The notes: generated from the sequence alone by a model not told the origin. Shown: positions 35,266-45,641, numbered from the stretch's first letter. The stretch: 64,000 bases of DNA from Polynucleobacter hirudinilacicola (GCF_002192535.1 NZ_NAIA01000003.1:589954-653953); one strand, 5' to 3'. Numbers and translations: made by a program.

Positions 35266-35826
35266 CTAGATTCTTTCGGATGGCAGAACGTCGCGGCTGC
35301 GGACATGAAATTCTTTGCCTGATTCTAAAAGGCCGGCAGCGCGGTCAGCAAAGAACCATTCGAGCGTTTGCTTGACTGTTGGGAAAGCAAGCTCCGCCCA
35401 TGGAATTTCATGCTCATAAAAGAGGGCAACCTCAAGACTTTCTTCACCTGCAGAAAATTCAGGAGAATGCATTTTTGCTAAATAGAACAAATGAACTTGT
35501 TCTGCATGGGGGACATTTAAGAGTGAGTAAAGCGGGCCTATTTCAACTTGGGCACCTGCTTCCTCAAGTGTTTCCCTGGCAGCACCGTGACTAGTGCTTT
35601 CACCAAGCTCCATAAAGCCTGCGGGTAGCGTCCAGTAACCATGACGCGGTTCAATGGCGCGGCGACATAGTAAGACTTGTTCACGATAAATAGGAATGCT
35701 ACCGACGACATTGCGTGGGTTCTGATACTGAATGCTGCCGCAGGCCTCACAAACGTAACGCTCACGAGAATCATCTGCCGGAATCTTGATCGTCAGTAGT
35801 GAAGCGCAGTGAGGGCAATACTTCAT
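35266..35826 (-). CDS. NUDIX hydrolase with zinc ribbon
   Basis: This 186-residue protein starts with a zinc ribbon (CPHC at residues 4-7 and CEAC at about 26-29), then a NUDIX domain with the box GFMELGESTSHGAARETLEEAG. It probably hydrolyses a nucleoside diphosphate derivative; family relatives act on NADH, ADP-ribose or FAD. The ATG at 35826 is chosen because AGAAGG lies 5 bases upstream; a GTG two codons earlier abuts that ribosome site. It is 9 bp after the pabB-pabC gene. Confidence 0.88.
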   Translation of the reverse strand: MKYCPHCASLLTIKIPADDSRERYVCEACGSIQYQNPRNVVGSIPIYREQVLLCRRAIEPRHGYWTLPAGFMELGESTSHGAARETLEEAGAQVEIGPLYSLLNVPHAEQVHLFYLAKMHSPEFSAGEESLEVALFYEHEIPWAELAFPTVKQTLEWFFADRAAGLLESGKEFHVRSRDVLPSERI

Positions 35827-35835
35827 GAACACCTT

Positions 35836-37659
35836 CTAAAAATGGGCTTTGATAGCGCCGCGCAGGGCATTACTAAGCATAATCTCATCTGCTATTGAAA
35901 CATCATTAATAGTCAGGTTAGCTTCACGGGCATTGAGCTTTGAATCGGCCAGCAGGCTTGCGCGCATTACGCCAGGTAATAGGCCTGCTGAAACTGGTGG
36001 AGTAAGCCATTCTGAGCTGCCTTGAGGTTTAACAAAAATGCTAGTTCTTCCGCCCTCGGTCACAAAGCCTTGTTCATTCGTAAATAGAGCATCAAAGCCA
36101 CCCAATTGAACAGCGGTCTGCCAGGCTAGATCATAAAGACTGCGATGAGTCACTTTGTGACGCAATAGGGCATCACCAGAAAACATTTCTACATTGCCAG
36201 GAAGAATATCTTTAGCCCAGAAAATTTTGACAGGCTCACTCAAGATCTCAAGCACTCCGTTAGAGATAGACAGATCACCATCCGGGGCAAGATCAAGTCT
36301 TAGCCTACAAGAAGTCTTCGGGCTGAGTGATGAACAAGCATTTTCAACTGCGAACTGAGCATCAGATCGATTAAAAGGAATTCTTAAAGCCAAAGCAGAG
36401 GCTTGCATGCGATCTAAGTGCGCCACAAGCTTCTGAGGTATCCCTTGATCAATAGCAATCGTTTCAAATAAACCCATAGAGGAGGGTAGATGCATCAAGA
36501 AATCAGATTTGATACGACATTCCTGCCATTCTTGCTGTGTATTTGAATCGTTGGTGATGCCAGCACCGACTCCCAAAGTAAAAGTGGAGGCATGTGATTG
36601 CACATCCTCTGTAATCTCAATGGTACGAATGGGAACACTGAAAGCAAAGTTCCCACTGGGATCAAGCCAACCTAAGGCTCCGCAGTAATAGCCGCGATCT
36701 TCTGGCTCTAGCTCTTGAATAATCTCCATGCTACGTTTTTTAGGTGCACCAGTGACAGAGCCACAAGGAAATACCGCATACAAAATATCAAAGAGGGAAG
36801 TATGAGGTTTAGCTCGGCCTTGTACGGTAGAGGTCATTTGCAATACATCGCCGTGCCTAGCGACTTCGAATAAATGAGGCACGACTACTGAGCCGGGCAA
36901 AGAAATGCGGCTGAGATCATTGCGTAATAGATCGACAATCATGACGTTCTCAGCTTGATTCTTGGGGTCTTCAGATAAAGCGCTAGCGACATCAGATAAA
37001 GCGCTGGCCGTGCCTTTCATGGGCATGGCTTTTAGAGTATCCCCTTCGCGAGCAATAAAGAGCTCTGGAGATTGCGATAGCAGATAATTACCAGCGTGTG
37101 AGATATAGGCACCAAATCTACCAGGCTGGCGCCCTCGTAAGCGGCCATACAGGGCTAGGGGTGAGCCATACGTCTTTCCAGAAATCCGGTAGGTATGATT
37201 AATTTGATAGCTATCACCACTACGAATATATTCCTGAATATTGGCCATATCAGAAGCAAACTGCTTTTCATTTAATGACTCATGAACATCGAGTACACCA
37301 GCAGACTTCTCACTCTCTTCAAGCATTGCAATTCGATTTGCAATCAGAGTATCTACTTCGCTCTTAGATAGTTTTTCAAAACTCTTGAATGACCAAGCCT
37401 CGATGAGGGGGTGAGGGCTTGAGCTATGCGGTCTTTGTGGAAGTTGATGAATGGGTCTACCAAGTTCATACGCAAATGCGGCAACAACAAACTCACCTCT
37501 AGCAAGAGACTCAGTAATCTGGGTTAAACAAGTCTGGGCTGCATCCAAATCAAGTGCATTATCATCACTTGAAAGAACGCGCCAGTACTGTAGCGGATTT
37601 TCATAATGGCGACTCGATGGCTGAGCCGCTGTACTTTGCGCGTCGTCGAGCAAAATCAT
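35836..37659 (-). CDS. pabB: Aminodeoxychorismate synthase component I fused to aminodeoxychorismate lyase
   Basis: This 607-residue protein has two parts. Residues about 90-385 form a chorismate-binding domain (SGDSYQINHTYRI, KAMPMKGTA, DLLRNDLSRI, VFPCGSVTGAPKKRSMEII). Residues about 395-607 form a class IV aminotransferase-like domain (GLFETIAIDQGIPQKLVAHLDRM, LYDLAWQTAVQLGGFDALFTN). The first makes 4-amino-4-deoxychorismate with ammonia from PabA, and the second releases pyruvate to give p-aminobenzoate for folate. Fused PabB-PabC proteins are known in proteobacteria. The fusion may channel the intermediate. Confidence 0.92.
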   Translation of the reverse strand: MILLDDAQSTAAQPSSRHYENPLQYWRVLSSDDNALDLDAAQTCLTQITESLARGEFVVAAFAYELGRPIHQLPQRPHSSSPHPLIEAWSFKSFEKLSKSEVDTLIANRIAMLEESEKSAGVLDVHESLNEKQFASDMANIQEYIRSGDSYQINHTYRISGKTYGSPLALYGRLRGRQPGRFGAYISHAGNYLLSQSPELFIAREGDTLKAMPMKGTASALSDVASALSEDPKNQAENVMIVDLLRNDLSRISLPGSVVVPHLFEVARHGDVLQMTSTVQGRAKPHTSLFDILYAVFPCGSVTGAPKKRSMEIIQELEPEDRGYYCGALGWLDPSGNFAFSVPIRTIEITEDVQSHASTFTLGVGAGITNDSNTQQEWQECRIKSDFLMHLPSSMGLFETIAIDQGIPQKLVAHLDRMQASALALRIPFNRSDAQFAVENACSSLSPKTSCRLRLDLAPDGDLSISNGVLEILSEPVKIFWAKDILPGNVEMFSGDALLRHKVTHRSLYDLAWQTAVQLGGFDALFTNEQGFVTEGGRTSIFVKPQGSSEWLTPPVSAGLLPGVMRASLLADSKLNAREANLTINDVSIADEIMLSNALRGAIKAHF

Positions 37660-37683
37660 CGCGGCTAACCTAGTGTCTTCTAG

Positions 37684-38259
37684 TTACTTCAGAAGAGTGG
37701 CTGATTCAATAGTCACGGCCTTGGAGGGAACATCAGCCATTCTGCCCATACGAGGCGCTGGTGCAACCATGGTGGGCACCTTACGAATTGCATCGATAGT
37801 TTGAGTTCCAGAAATGACTTTGCCAAATACGGTATAACCATTGCCCATCGCATTAGGGTAATCCAAAGCAGGGTTGTCTTTCACGTTAATGAAGAACTGA
37901 GCAGTAGCAGAATCAGGATCAGATGTGCGAGCCATGGCGATGGTGTACACATTGTTCTTTAAGCCATTAGTAGCCTCAGATGCCACTGGGGCATCGGTTG
38001 GTTTTTGTACTAAATCAGGAGTAAAGCCACCACCTTGAATCATGAAGCCATCAATCACACGATGAAAAATGGTGCCATTGTAAAAACCGCTTTTGACATA
38101 GTTCAAAAAGTTGGTAGTAGTCTTGGGGGCCTTAACATCATCAAGCTCGACTACAAAATTTCCCATAGTCGTTTTAAATTCAACTTTAGGCCCAGCAATA
38201 GCTGCTTGGCTGGTAAGGCATGCAGCAACCAGAATGAGGTTAGTAAAAAGCTTACGCAT
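37684..38259 (-). CDS. ppiA: Periplasmic cyclophilin-type peptidyl-prolyl isomerase
   Basis: This 191-residue protein has a signal peptide (residues 1-23, ending SQAAIA) and a bacterial cyclophilin domain: NFLNYVKSGFYNGTIFHRVIDGFMIQGGGF, with the catalytic Arg in FHRVI, then ATAQFFINVKDNPALDYP and YTVFGKVISGTQTIDAI. It should catalyse proline isomerization in the periplasm. The ATG at 38259 follows AAGGAG with a 5-base gap; a longer reading upstream would bury the signal peptide and lacks such a site. Confidence 0.93.
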   Translation of the reverse strand: MRKLFTNLILVAACLTSQAAIAGPKVEFKTTMGNFVVELDDVKAPKTTTNFLNYVKSGFYNGTIFHRVIDGFMIQGGGFTPDLVQKPTDAPVASEATNGLKNNVYTIAMARTSDPDSATAQFFINVKDNPALDYPNAMGNGYTVFGKVISGTQTIDAIRKVPTMVAPAPRMGRMADVPSKAVTIESATLLK

Positions 38260-38309
38260 AAAGACTCCTTGAATGAATTTGATACAACAGATTGTATTGT
38301 GCAACTGGA

Positions 38310-38936
38310 TTAGGTGAGCCCATTGGGAACATTGCCAGCATAGGAATAGGACGTTTCCTCAAACATGCCTGGACGAGCAAGGTAATCCAGCGCCCAATCG
38401 ATGGTGTCGACACCCCAAAAGCAATGTTGATTGAATATCAGGGCTGGTACGCCAAAAGCACCATCTGCTTTGGCTTGATTCGTATTGGCAATAAGTTCCG
38501 CTTTTACTTCAGGACTCTCTGGTTTTACGGTCTCCGCTGGCAGCCCTAAATAAGTACAAAACTCTGACCAAGAAAGATTGGGATCTTTACCTTCTACCCA
38601 GACATAATCAAAGGCACGCTCAACCATTGTCCAATTGGCTTTTTCTTGCACAAGCAGACGTTGGGCTGCAACAGTCATAAAAGGGTGGTGCTCAGGAAAA
38701 CGAAATGGAATACCTAATTTTTCTGCTTGCCATACGCAGAACTGATAAGTATGGGGACGCTTTGCAGCAATTTCACCAGGACCTTTATTGTCTGTAGCTC
38801 GAAAGAGTCCACCTAAAAGGATTGGCACTGGTGTGATATTCAGTTGATGTTCTAAGCGCTGTCTTTGCTTGATATACAAATAGGCAAAAGGCGAGATGAT
38901 GTCGTAGTAGAGGGTGGCGGGAGTTTTCTCGCTCAT
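38310..38936 (-). CDS. DsbA-fold 2-hydroxychromene-2-carboxylate isomerase family protein
   Basis: This 208-residue cytoplasmic protein begins ATLYYDIISPFAYLYIKQ, the SPFAY motif with the active-site Ser of the kappa-class GST/HCCA isomerase family. FRFPEHHPFMTVAAQRLL and FGVPALIFNQHCFWGVDTID follow. The family includes an isomerase of naphthalene breakdown, but many members have other, unknown, glutathione-linked roles, and no catabolic genes lie nearby. The ATG at 38936 has AGGAATGAG upstream; an earlier start would overlap rarA. Confidence 0.85.
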   Translation of the reverse strand: MSEKTPATLYYDIISPFAYLYIKQRQRLEHQLNITPVPILLGGLFRATDNKGPGEIAAKRPHTYQFCVWQAEKLGIPFRFPEHHPFMTVAAQRLLVQEKANWTMVERAFDYVWVEGKDPNLSWSEFCTYLGLPAETVKPESPEVKAELIANTNQAKADGAFGVPALIFNQHCFWGVDTIDWALDYLARPGMFEETSYSYAGNVPNGLT

Positions 38937-38946
38937 CGACTCATTC

Positions 38947-40260
38947 CTATTTCTGATTGTGCTCTGCATCGAGTTTGCGTAAGAAAGCCATCTTCTCTTT
39001 AATTTGTGTCTCTAAGCCGCGCTCAACTGGGTCGTACCAGCGGGGCTCTGGCATTCCTTCGGGTAAATAGGATTCACCGGCAGCGTAGCCATGTGGCTCA
39101 TCATGTGCGTAGCGATATTCCTTGCCATGACCAAGTTCTTTCATGAGCTTAGTTGGAGCATTGCGTAGATGATTCGGCACGGGCTTGGACTGATCTTGTG
39201 CAACATAGGCGCGTGCAGCATTAAATGCCTTGTAACTGGCATTACTTTTTGAAGCTACCGCTAGATACACTACCGCTTGACCCAAAGCGAGTTCACCTTC
39301 AGGTGAGCCTAGCCGCTCAAAGGTTTGGGCAGCATCGTTTGCTAATTGCATTGCTCGAGGATCTGCTAAGCCAATATCTTCCCAGGCCATACGAATGATA
39401 CGGCGTGCTAAGTAACGTGGGTCTGCTCCACCGTCGAGCATGCGGCAGAACCAGTAGAGGGCTGCGTCGGGATTGGACCCACGCACGGATTTATGCAATG
39501 CAGAAATTTGGTCATAAAACTGATCGCCACCTTTGTCAAAGCGGCGCGCTTGCACGGTAAGCGCATTTTCAATAAAGGCTTGGTCAACGACATCAATGTG
39601 TGAGCCGGGCGTTAGCACTGCATTACGAACCTGTTCTACCAGGTTTAACAATCTGCGTGCGTCGCCATCAGCATTCGAGATCAGGGTATCAATGGCACCA
39701 TCGTCAAATTTGATATCCGGCATAGCATGTTGATGGGCGCGAACAAATAGCTGCTTAAGCTCATCGGCATTTAAGGACTTGAGAACATAGACTTGCGCTC
39801 GAGATAACAGTGCTGAGTTCACCTCAAAAGAAGGGTTTTCTGTAGTTGCGCCAATAAAAGTAAACAAACCAGACTCTACGTGAGGTAGGAGGGCGTCTTG
39901 CTGGCTCTTATTGAAGCGATGAATCTCATCGACAAACAAAATTGTCTGTTTGCCATATTGCGCCATACTTTGTTGAGCTTGCTCAATCGCTTCGCGTATC
40001 TCTTTAACCCCAGCTAATACTGCAGAGATGGCAATGAATTCACGATCAAAAGCTTTTGCAGAAAGACGTGCTAAGGTCGTTTTACCAACACCCGGAGGGC
40101 CCCACAAAATCATGGAGTGCGGCTTGCCTGATGCAAAAGCAAGATTGAGTGGCTTACCTGCTGCTAATAAATGGGTTTGCCCAATCACTTCTTCAATGGT
40201 TTTCGGGCGCAAGGCTTCCGCAAGTGGTGGCGGAGGGGTGCTATCGAAAAGACTGCTCAT
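38947..40260 (-). CDS. rarA: Replication-associated recombination ATPase RarA (MgsA)
   Basis: This 437-residue AAA+ protein has [20 protein letters not shown] as Walker [20 protein letters not shown] as Walker [21 protein letters not shown] as sensor and arginine-finger region, and the C-terminal block [20 protein letters not shown]. It loads at stalled replication forks and interacts with single-strand binding protein. It sits 7 bp after the DUF3429-like gene and 10 bp before the next gene. Confidence 0.96.
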   Translation of the reverse strand: MSSLFDSTPPPPLAEALRPKTIEEVIGQTHLLAAGKPLNLAFASGKPHSMILWGPPGVGKTTLARLSAKAFDREFIAISAVLAGVKEIREAIEQAQQSMAQYGKQTILFVDEIHRFNKSQQDALLPHVESGLFTFIGATTENPSFEVNSALLSRAQVYVLKSLNADELKQLFVRAHQHAMPDIKFDDGAIDTLISNADGDARRLLNLVEQVRNAVLTPGSHIDVVDQAFIENALTVQARRFDKGGDQFYDQISALHKSVRGSNPDAALYWFCRMLDGGADPRYLARRIIRMAWEDIGLADPRAMQLANDAAQTFERLGSPEGELALGQAVVYLAVASKSNASYKAFNAARAYVAQDQSKPVPNHLRNAPTKLMKELGHGKEYRYAHDEPHGYAAGESYLPEGMPEPRWYDPVERGLETQIKEKMAFLRKLDAEHNQK

Positions 40261-40267
40261 TGAATCG

Positions 40268-40747
40268 TTAGGCTTGGATAAATAGAATGACGATCGCTGC
40301 CCAAGTTAGGCAAGCAGCAGCAATATAAGTCAAGCGATTGCGGATCACCATAAAGGAGTTTCGTGCCACTTCATCCGAAAAATAGTATTGATAAGTGTTC
40401 TGATCAATATTGCGCTGAATGATCAAAGTTGACGCCAGAATCAACAAGGCAACTGGAATATAGATATGTAGTGCTAGCCAGGCAACCAAAGCAGGTATGA
40501 CACCCCAGATCCAAGCATTGCGATCAATCCAGCGATCACCCATAGGCGCTTTACCCATGGTATGCAAGTTAGCACCCCAATGTAAAGCTCCCATGAAAGA
40601 GGTAATAACCGCTCCATAGCCTGCCAGTGATTCTGCGCTTAAATAATTGAGGGGTGTTGGCGCCAACTGCACCATTAAAGCAAGCCCTACAAATGGAATG
40701 AGACCGGCATAGGCCAGCTTGGTTACAAGGGGTGGAATAGGGTTCAC
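40268..40747 (-). CDS. DUF3429-like small membrane protein
   Basis: This 159-residue protein has about five membrane segments (residues about 8-28, 38-58, 78-95, 97-112, 140-157). The pattern LAYAGLIPFVGLALMVQLA and FMGALHWG fits the DUF3429 family, whose function is unknown. It precedes rarA by 7 bp and is probably part of the same transcript. Confidence 0.75.
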   Translation of the reverse strand: MNPIPPLVTKLAYAGLIPFVGLALMVQLAPTPLNYLSAESLAGYGAVITSFMGALHWGANLHTMGKAPMGDRWIDRNAWIWGVIPALVAWLALHIYIPVALLILASTLIIQRNIDQNTYQYYFSDEVARNSFMVIRNRLTYIAAACLTWAAIVILFIQA

Positions 40748-40784
40748 AAGTACTTAAAGTTTGGTTGAGATGAATGGGTGAAAA

Positions 40785-41639
40785 TTATTTATCGTAGGTA
40801 TAGACACCGCGACCTGTTTTGCGACCGAGATAACCCGCCGCAACCATTTCACGAAGCAGTGGGCAAGGGCGGTATTTGGAATCGCTGAAGTTTTCAAAAT
40901 AGACTTCCATAACTGCCAAGCAAGTATCTAAACCAATGAGGTCTGCTAAAGCTAAAGGTCCGATCGGCTGATTGCAGCCTAACTTCATGCCTGCATCAAT
41001 GTCTTCAGGACTTGCAAGACCTTCTGACAATACAAAGAATGCTTCGTTAATCATTGGCAACAAAATACGATTCACAACAAAGCCTGGTGAATTCTTAACA
41101 GTAATGGGTTCTTTGCCAACACGTTTAGCCATTTCAATAATGGCTGCATGCGTTGCATCACTAGTCTGTAAGCCACGAATCACTTCCACCAAAGCCATGA
41201 GCGGTGGTGGGTTGAAGAAGTGCATGCCAATAAAGCGCGCTGGGTTTGAGTCAAGGGCGGCTAACTTGGTAATTGATAGAGAAGAGGTATTGGTAGCAAT
41301 GATGGTGTCTTTACTCACGATCTCATCGACTTGCTTGAGAATCTTTTCTTTAATTGCCTGGTTCTCAGTAGCAGCTTCAATGACTAAACCTAAGCCCTTC
41401 AAATCGGTGTAAGAGGTGCTGCCTTTAATGCGCTTGAGTGCCGCCACTTTTTCATCGGTAGTCAGGGTCTCTTTCTTCACGAGGCGATCTAAGCTTTTGC
41501 TGATTTGATCTAAGCCGCGCTGTACAGCAGCATCATTAATATCAACCATGACGACATCAATCCCGGCAACCGCGCAAACCTGCGCAATACCATTACCCAT
41601 CGTGCCCGCACCGATCACACCGACTGATTGAATCTTCAT
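40785..41639 (-). CDS. 3-hydroxybutyryl-CoA dehydrogenase
   Basis: This 284-residue protein has the NAD-binding GAGTMGNGIAQVCAVAG at residues 8-24, the catalytic His in IGMHFFNPPPLMALVEVIRG, VKNSPGFVVNRIL and a C-terminal domain ending with GYLGRKTGRGVYTY. The single-domain length fits PaaH/Hbd-type enzymes, which interconvert acetoacetyl-CoA and 3-hydroxybutyryl-CoA. This could connect to PHA or fatty acid breakdown. The ATG at 41639 has AGAGGAA upstream. Confidence 0.93.
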   Translation of the reverse strand: MKIQSVGVIGAGTMGNGIAQVCAVAGIDVVMVDINDAAVQRGLDQISKSLDRLVKKETLTTDEKVAALKRIKGSTSYTDLKGLGLVIEAATENQAIKEKILKQVDEIVSKDTIIATNTSSLSITKLAALDSNPARFIGMHFFNPPPLMALVEVIRGLQTSDATHAAIIEMAKRVGKEPITVKNSPGFVVNRILLPMINEAFFVLSEGLASPEDIDAGMKLGCNQPIGPLALADLIGLDTCLAVMEVYFENFSDSKYRPCPLLREMVAAGYLGRKTGRGVYTYDK

Positions 41640-41640
41640 C

Positions 41641-42372
41641 TCATTTCCTCTTTTGATACTGGGTTGAACCAAATAACTGCTCTCTAGCATTGTTGTCAGT
41701 CAAAGGCTTGCGTAATGCTGTTAATACTTCGCAGCCACGCTTTACTGCGGGACGCTCACCAATCATTTCAAACCAACGCTTGAAGTGAGGAAAGTCATTT
41801 ATCTCCATACCTTGATTTTTCCAATTGCGTGTCCAAGGATAAATCGCCATATCGGCTATGGAGTAAGTTTTTCCTGCGATATAGGGATTATCTTTCAGTT
41901 GCTGATCGAGAACGCCATATAAACGCTTTGCTTCATTGGTATAGCGATTGATGGCATAGTCAATTTTCTCAGGGGCATAGAGTCGAAAGTGGTGGTTTTG
42001 CCCAAGCATAGGGCCTAGGCCACCCATTTGGAACATGAGCCATTGCAACACCTCATACTTACCGCGAGTGGTTTTTGGTAAAAACTTACCAGTCTTGCTG
42101 GCTAGATAGAGCAGGATCGCTCCAGATTCAAAAACGCTGATCGGCTTCCCATCTGGGCCATGAGGGTCTACTAATGCAGGAATCTTATTGTTTGGACTAA
42201 TCTTTAAAAAGCTCTTAGCAAACTGATCACCAGCACCGATATCGATTGGATGAGCGATCCAATCGCGACCCAAGCGATAGCCGCACTCCTCAAGCATGAT
42301 GTGCACTTTATGACCATTGGGTGTAGGCCAGCTATAAACATCGATTACATTTTTTGAATTATCGCTTGTCAT
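41641..42372 (-). CDS. Glutathione S-transferase (YghU/YfcG-like)
   Basis: This 243-residue protein has an N-terminal thioredoxin fold (IDVYSWPTPNGHKVHIMLEE), the motif NNKIPALVDP with the cis-Pro, ESGAILLYLASKTGKFLP and a helical C-terminal domain with AGKTYSIADMAIYPWTRNW. The PTPNG opening is typical of the YghU/YfcG group, which shows disulfide-bond reductase activity. The ATG at 42372 follows AGAGAG. It is 1 bp from the following gene and 8 bp after the aminotransferase stop. Confidence 0.88.
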   Translation of the reverse strand: MTSDNSKNVIDVYSWPTPNGHKVHIMLEECGYRLGRDWIAHPIDIGAGDQFAKSFLKISPNNKIPALVDPHGPDGKPISVFESGAILLYLASKTGKFLPKTTRGKYEVLQWLMFQMGGLGPMLGQNHHFRLYAPEKIDYAINRYTNEAKRLYGVLDQQLKDNPYIAGKTYSIADMAIYPWTRNWKNQGMEINDFPHFKRWFEMIGERPAVKRGCEVLTALRKPLTDNNAREQLFGSTQYQKRK

Positions 42373-42380
42373 GGGACTCT

Positions 42381-43580
42381 CTATAGGGATTGCAGGCGTT
42401 GTAGGGCGGTAGCTAAAGTTTGCTCTTGCTTGGCAAAACAAAAGCGGATCACACCAGATTCGGTAGGTTGATCATAAAAAGCAGAAACGGGAATAGCGGC
42501 TACACCTACTTTAGTAGTGAGCCATTTACAAAAATCAGCCTCGTTTAATTGAGCCTCTGGAATATTGAGTGCAGAGTAATCGGCGCACTGAAAGTATGTT
42601 CCGGGAGTTGGCAGTAACTTAAATCGAGTCTTAGCTAAACCTGCTCCGAAAAAATCACGCTTTGCTTGATAGAAGGCAGGTAGATTTAAGTAGTGGGATG
42701 CATCTGCTAAGTAAGAGGCAAGCCCATATTGCATTGGCGTATTGACGGTGAAGACGTTAAATTGGTGAACCTTGCGGAATTCTTTTGATAGTGCAGAAGG
42801 AGCTGCTACATACCCCACTTTCCAGCCAGTAACGTGATAGGTCTTACCAAAACTGGAGATCAAAAAGCTTCTAGCGGCCAACTCGGGATGGGAAGCCACG
42901 CTGTAATGGGCAGCGCCGTCATAGACCATATGCTCATACACCTCATCACTCAAAATCAGTGTGGAAGTATTTTTCACCAACTGTGCTAAGCGATCTAAAT
43001 CGGTTTTTTGCCACACCATTCCAGTAGGATTGTGCGGAGAGTTGATGATGAGTAGTCGTGTCTTAGGATTGATGGCTTTTGCAAGAGCATCCCAGGGAAT
43101 TTCATAAGAAGCTACTTGACCATTCTCATCACGCGTGACTTGAAGTGATACGGCGATTGTTTTGCCACCCGCCAATTCAATTGCAGGTCGATAGCAATCG
43201 AAAGCAGGTTCGATGATGACCACTTCATCACCGGGACTAACGCAAGCCAGAATCGTTGTCAGAACTCCTTGAGTACCACCGCCAGTAATCGTAATTTCTG
43301 AATCGGGATCATAGTGTTGGCCATAAAGGTTTTGAATCTTTTGGCAAATACCATTTCGGAGTTCGGCAACTCCAATCATGGGAGGGTATTGGTTGCGATC
43401 GGCAAGCATCGCTTCATTTACGCTAGCGATTAATTTGCGATCACATGGAAAGTCTGGAAAGCCTTGCCCTAAGTTAATAGCTTCATGTTCAGCTGCAAGC
43501 GCAGACATCACGGTAAAGACAGTCGTTCCCACATTGGGTAGCCGACTCGGAAATGGGGGGGTAGGGGCTGACGCAGTCAT
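42381..43580 (-). CDS. PLP-dependent aminotransferase (methionine/aromatic type)
   Basis: This 399-residue class I aminotransferase carries NLGQGFPDFPCDRKL, ITGGGTQGVLTTILACVSPG, INSPHNPTGMVW, ILSDEVYEHMVYDG and the PLP-Lys motif SFGKTYHVTGWKVGY. The overall layout resembles the E. coli YbdL group, which favours methionine, but kynurenine or cysteine-conjugate specificity cannot be excluded. It starts a long run of genes on this strand and is divergent from yaaA across 59 bp. Confidence 0.9.
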   Translation of the reverse strand: MTASAPTPPFPSRLPNVGTTVFTVMSALAAEHEAINLGQGFPDFPCDRKLIASVNEAMLADRNQYPPMIGVAELRNGICQKIQNLYGQHYDPDSEITITGGGTQGVLTTILACVSPGDEVVIIEPAFDCYRPAIELAGGKTIAVSLQVTRDENGQVASYEIPWDALAKAINPKTRLLIINSPHNPTGMVWQKTDLDRLAQLVKNTSTLILSDEVYEHMVYDGAAHYSVASHPELAARSFLISSFGKTYHVTGWKVGYVAAPSALSKEFRKVHQFNVFTVNTPMQYGLASYLADASHYLNLPAFYQAKRDFFGAGLAKTRFKLLPTPGTYFQCADYSALNIPEAQLNEADFCKWLTTKVGVAAIPVSAFYDQPTESGVIRFCFAKQEQTLATALQRLQSL

Positions 43581-43639
43581 TTAGGGCAGAGAAATCTGGT
43601 AGTCGCTAGAATGGTAAAAATACATAAACAAATTGTGCC

Positions 43640-44416
43640 ATGCTGATCGTACTTTCTCCCGCTAAATCCTTGGATTACAAGACCCCTGTGAAGGTCAAGG
43701 CGCCCACCTTGCCTGAATTTGCTTCAGAATCCGCTAAATTGATTGCTGATCTGAAAAAGCTTTCCCCTCAGGATGTATCGAAGTTAATGGGTTTGTCTGA
43801 CCAATTGGCCGCCTTAAATGTAGGGCGCTATCGCGATTGGTCCAAGAAATTCACAGAAGAAAACAGCAAGCCAGCAATCTACGCTTTTGATGGTGACGTC
43901 TATGATGGCTTTGATGTGAAGACCCTTAATGCCAAAGCAGTTGATTTTGCGCAAAACCATGTCCGAATTCTGTCAGGCCTCTACGGTGCTTTGAGGCCCT
44001 TAGATTTGATGCAGGCTTACCGCCTAGAAATGGGCACGACCTTTAAAAATGCCAGAGGCAAAGATCTCTACGCTTTTTGGGGTAGCAGGGTGACGGATGC
44101 ACTCAAGAAGATATTAGAAAAGCAAAAGAAGCCTGTACTGCTCAATTTAGCTTCAGAAGAGTATTTCAAGGTCTTGCAGCCTAAAGAATTGGATTGCCCA
44201 ATTATTTCTCCGGTATTTCAGGATGCTAAGGATGGTAAGTACAAAATTATCTCGTTTTATGCGAAGCGGGCCCGCGGTTTAATGGCTCGTTATGTTGTTG
44301 AGAACCGCATTACGGATCCGGCAGATTTAAAAGGCTTTAATTTGGATGGTTATCAGTATTTTGCTGCGGAATCTAAACCAGATAAGCCAGTATTTAGAAG
44401 GGCGGAGAAAAAATAA
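43640..44416 (+). CDS. yaaA: Peroxide stress protein YaaA
   Basis: This 258-residue protein starts [16 protein letters not shown], with the SPAKSLD motif that defines the YaaA/DUF328 family, and carries [46 protein letters not shown] and [15 protein letters not shown]. YaaA limits free iron and DNA damage under peroxide stress in E. coli. Its stop overlaps the next start by one base (TAATG). Confidence 0.95.
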   Translation: MLIVLSPAKSLDYKTPVKVKAPTLPEFASESAKLIADLKKLSPQDVSKLMGLSDQLAALNVGRYRDWSKKFTEENSKPAIYAFDGDVYDGFDVKTLNAKAVDFAQNHVRILSGLYGALRPLDLMQAYRLEMGTTFKNARGKDLYAFWGSRVTDALKKILEKQKKPVLLNLASEEYFKVLQPKELDCPIISPVFQDAKDGKYKIISFYAKRARGLMARYVVENRITDPADLKGFNLDGYQYFAAESKPDKPVFRRAEKK

Positions 44417-45627
44417 TGGCCGTACATCGCACTAAGTCTTCGCAACGCAGTTCACCTGAAGTGGAAAAACTGGTTTCTGATGCAATCTCCTTGGCCGCCT
44501 CAGGCAGTCAAATAGAAGATCGCTTTTGGGAAGAGCGCCTGAATGTGCGCTTGATGCGTTTGCTCAAAAGTCAAAATCAAAATGTCATTGATGCAGCCCT
44601 AGATCAAACCTTTCGCATCAATACAGTGGCATTTGAAGTGCTTGCGGATTCAGCTGAAACCCTAGCGGAGTCGCTGAAGATGGAACATGAGGGGCAGGAG
44701 TGGGATGTACTCTTGCTTGCAATGCCGATCGTTGCGCACACGCGTTATCAAATTCCTTCTGGACCATTGCAGGCCAATATGGTTGAGGCGACTGCTCAAG
44801 CCTTGCATTCTGCAATTGCTGCGCCTGATACGCGCCTTGCGATTGTTCCTTGGCTCTACAGCATTGATCAGATGCCGCATTCTCATTGTCAAACCCGCAT
44901 CTTGACGGAGGCCTTGGCTAATGCCGCAATCTGCAATAAAGATGTGAAACTAGAGTTACGGGATATGTCTGAGACGATAGCTGTCTTAGCGGATCCGCGC
45001 TTTATCATTGCCGCCCTGAGCGCACCGAGTGGAACCCCCATCTTCCGTTGGCAGGCTGAGTCTCCAGCACGTCAAGAGCGTGGCGTGAGTTTGATCGGTT
45101 GGCAAAACGCCATGCAAGAACCGATTGCTGCTTTGCTGCCTGGCTGCGAGTTCGAGCTCTTATTACCGGAGTCTTATTTTACGAACTGTCGTTTAGCAGA
45201 TAAACATGTTCGACCCCTCAGCATTCGCGCAGCAGTCAATTACTTAGAGAGTGGCTTAGGCATTCTTCCTGCTGGCTTATCGTGTGTCGTGGGCGCATTT
45301 GGCGAAGAGCAGGCTGATGAATACCGCATCTCCTTTAGCGCAAAAGGTTCTTCAGAAGTCATGTACGGCGTAATCTGGCCTTTGTATGATCGCGAGAGCG
45401 TGGCAAGTGATGCCTTAAATGATTTGTCGGATGACGAAAGCCCAATTAAAAAAATCTGCGACGCATTGCATGATGCTGGCGTAGAAGATGTTTTCCGTCA
45501 TGCAATGCTCTTTGATCCAGAGTTGTGCGATGACTGTGGCGCGCCTTTATTCCCTGACAGATCAGGGGAGGCTGTGCATGCAGAGATGCCAGAAGATTCG
45601 CCAACGCAACAACCTTTATTTCACTAA
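44416..45627 (+). CDS. DUF2863-like family protein, function unknown
   Basis: This 403-residue soluble protein has no signal peptide. I see no catalytic motif; it resembles a conserved betaproteobacterial family of unknown function (DUF2863), judged from its opening (EVEKLVSDAISLAASGSQIE DRFWEERL) and a Cys pair near the end (CDDCGAPLFPD). Translational coupling to yaaA through TAATG suggests a shared condition of expression. A terminator follows at 45642. Confidence 0.65.
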   Translation: MAVHRTKSSQRSSPEVEKLVSDAISLAASGSQIEDRFWEERLNVRLMRLLKSQNQNVIDAALDQTFRINTVAFEVLADSAETLAESLKMEHEGQEWDVLLLAMPIVAHTRYQIPSGPLQANMVEATAQALHSAIAAPDTRLAIVPWLYSIDQMPHSHCQTRILTEALANAAICNKDVKLELRDMSETIAVLADPRFIIAALSAPSGTPIFRWQAESPARQERGVSLIGWQNAMQEPIAALLPGCEFELLLPESYFTNCRLADKHVRPLSIRAAVNYLESGLGILPAGLSCVVGAFGEEQADEYRISFSAKGSSEVMYGVIWPLYDRESVASDALNDLSDDESPIKKICDALHDAGVEDVFRHAMLFDPELCDDCGAPLFPDRSGEAVHAEMPEDSPTQQPLFH

Positions 45628-45641
45628 GAATATAAACAATA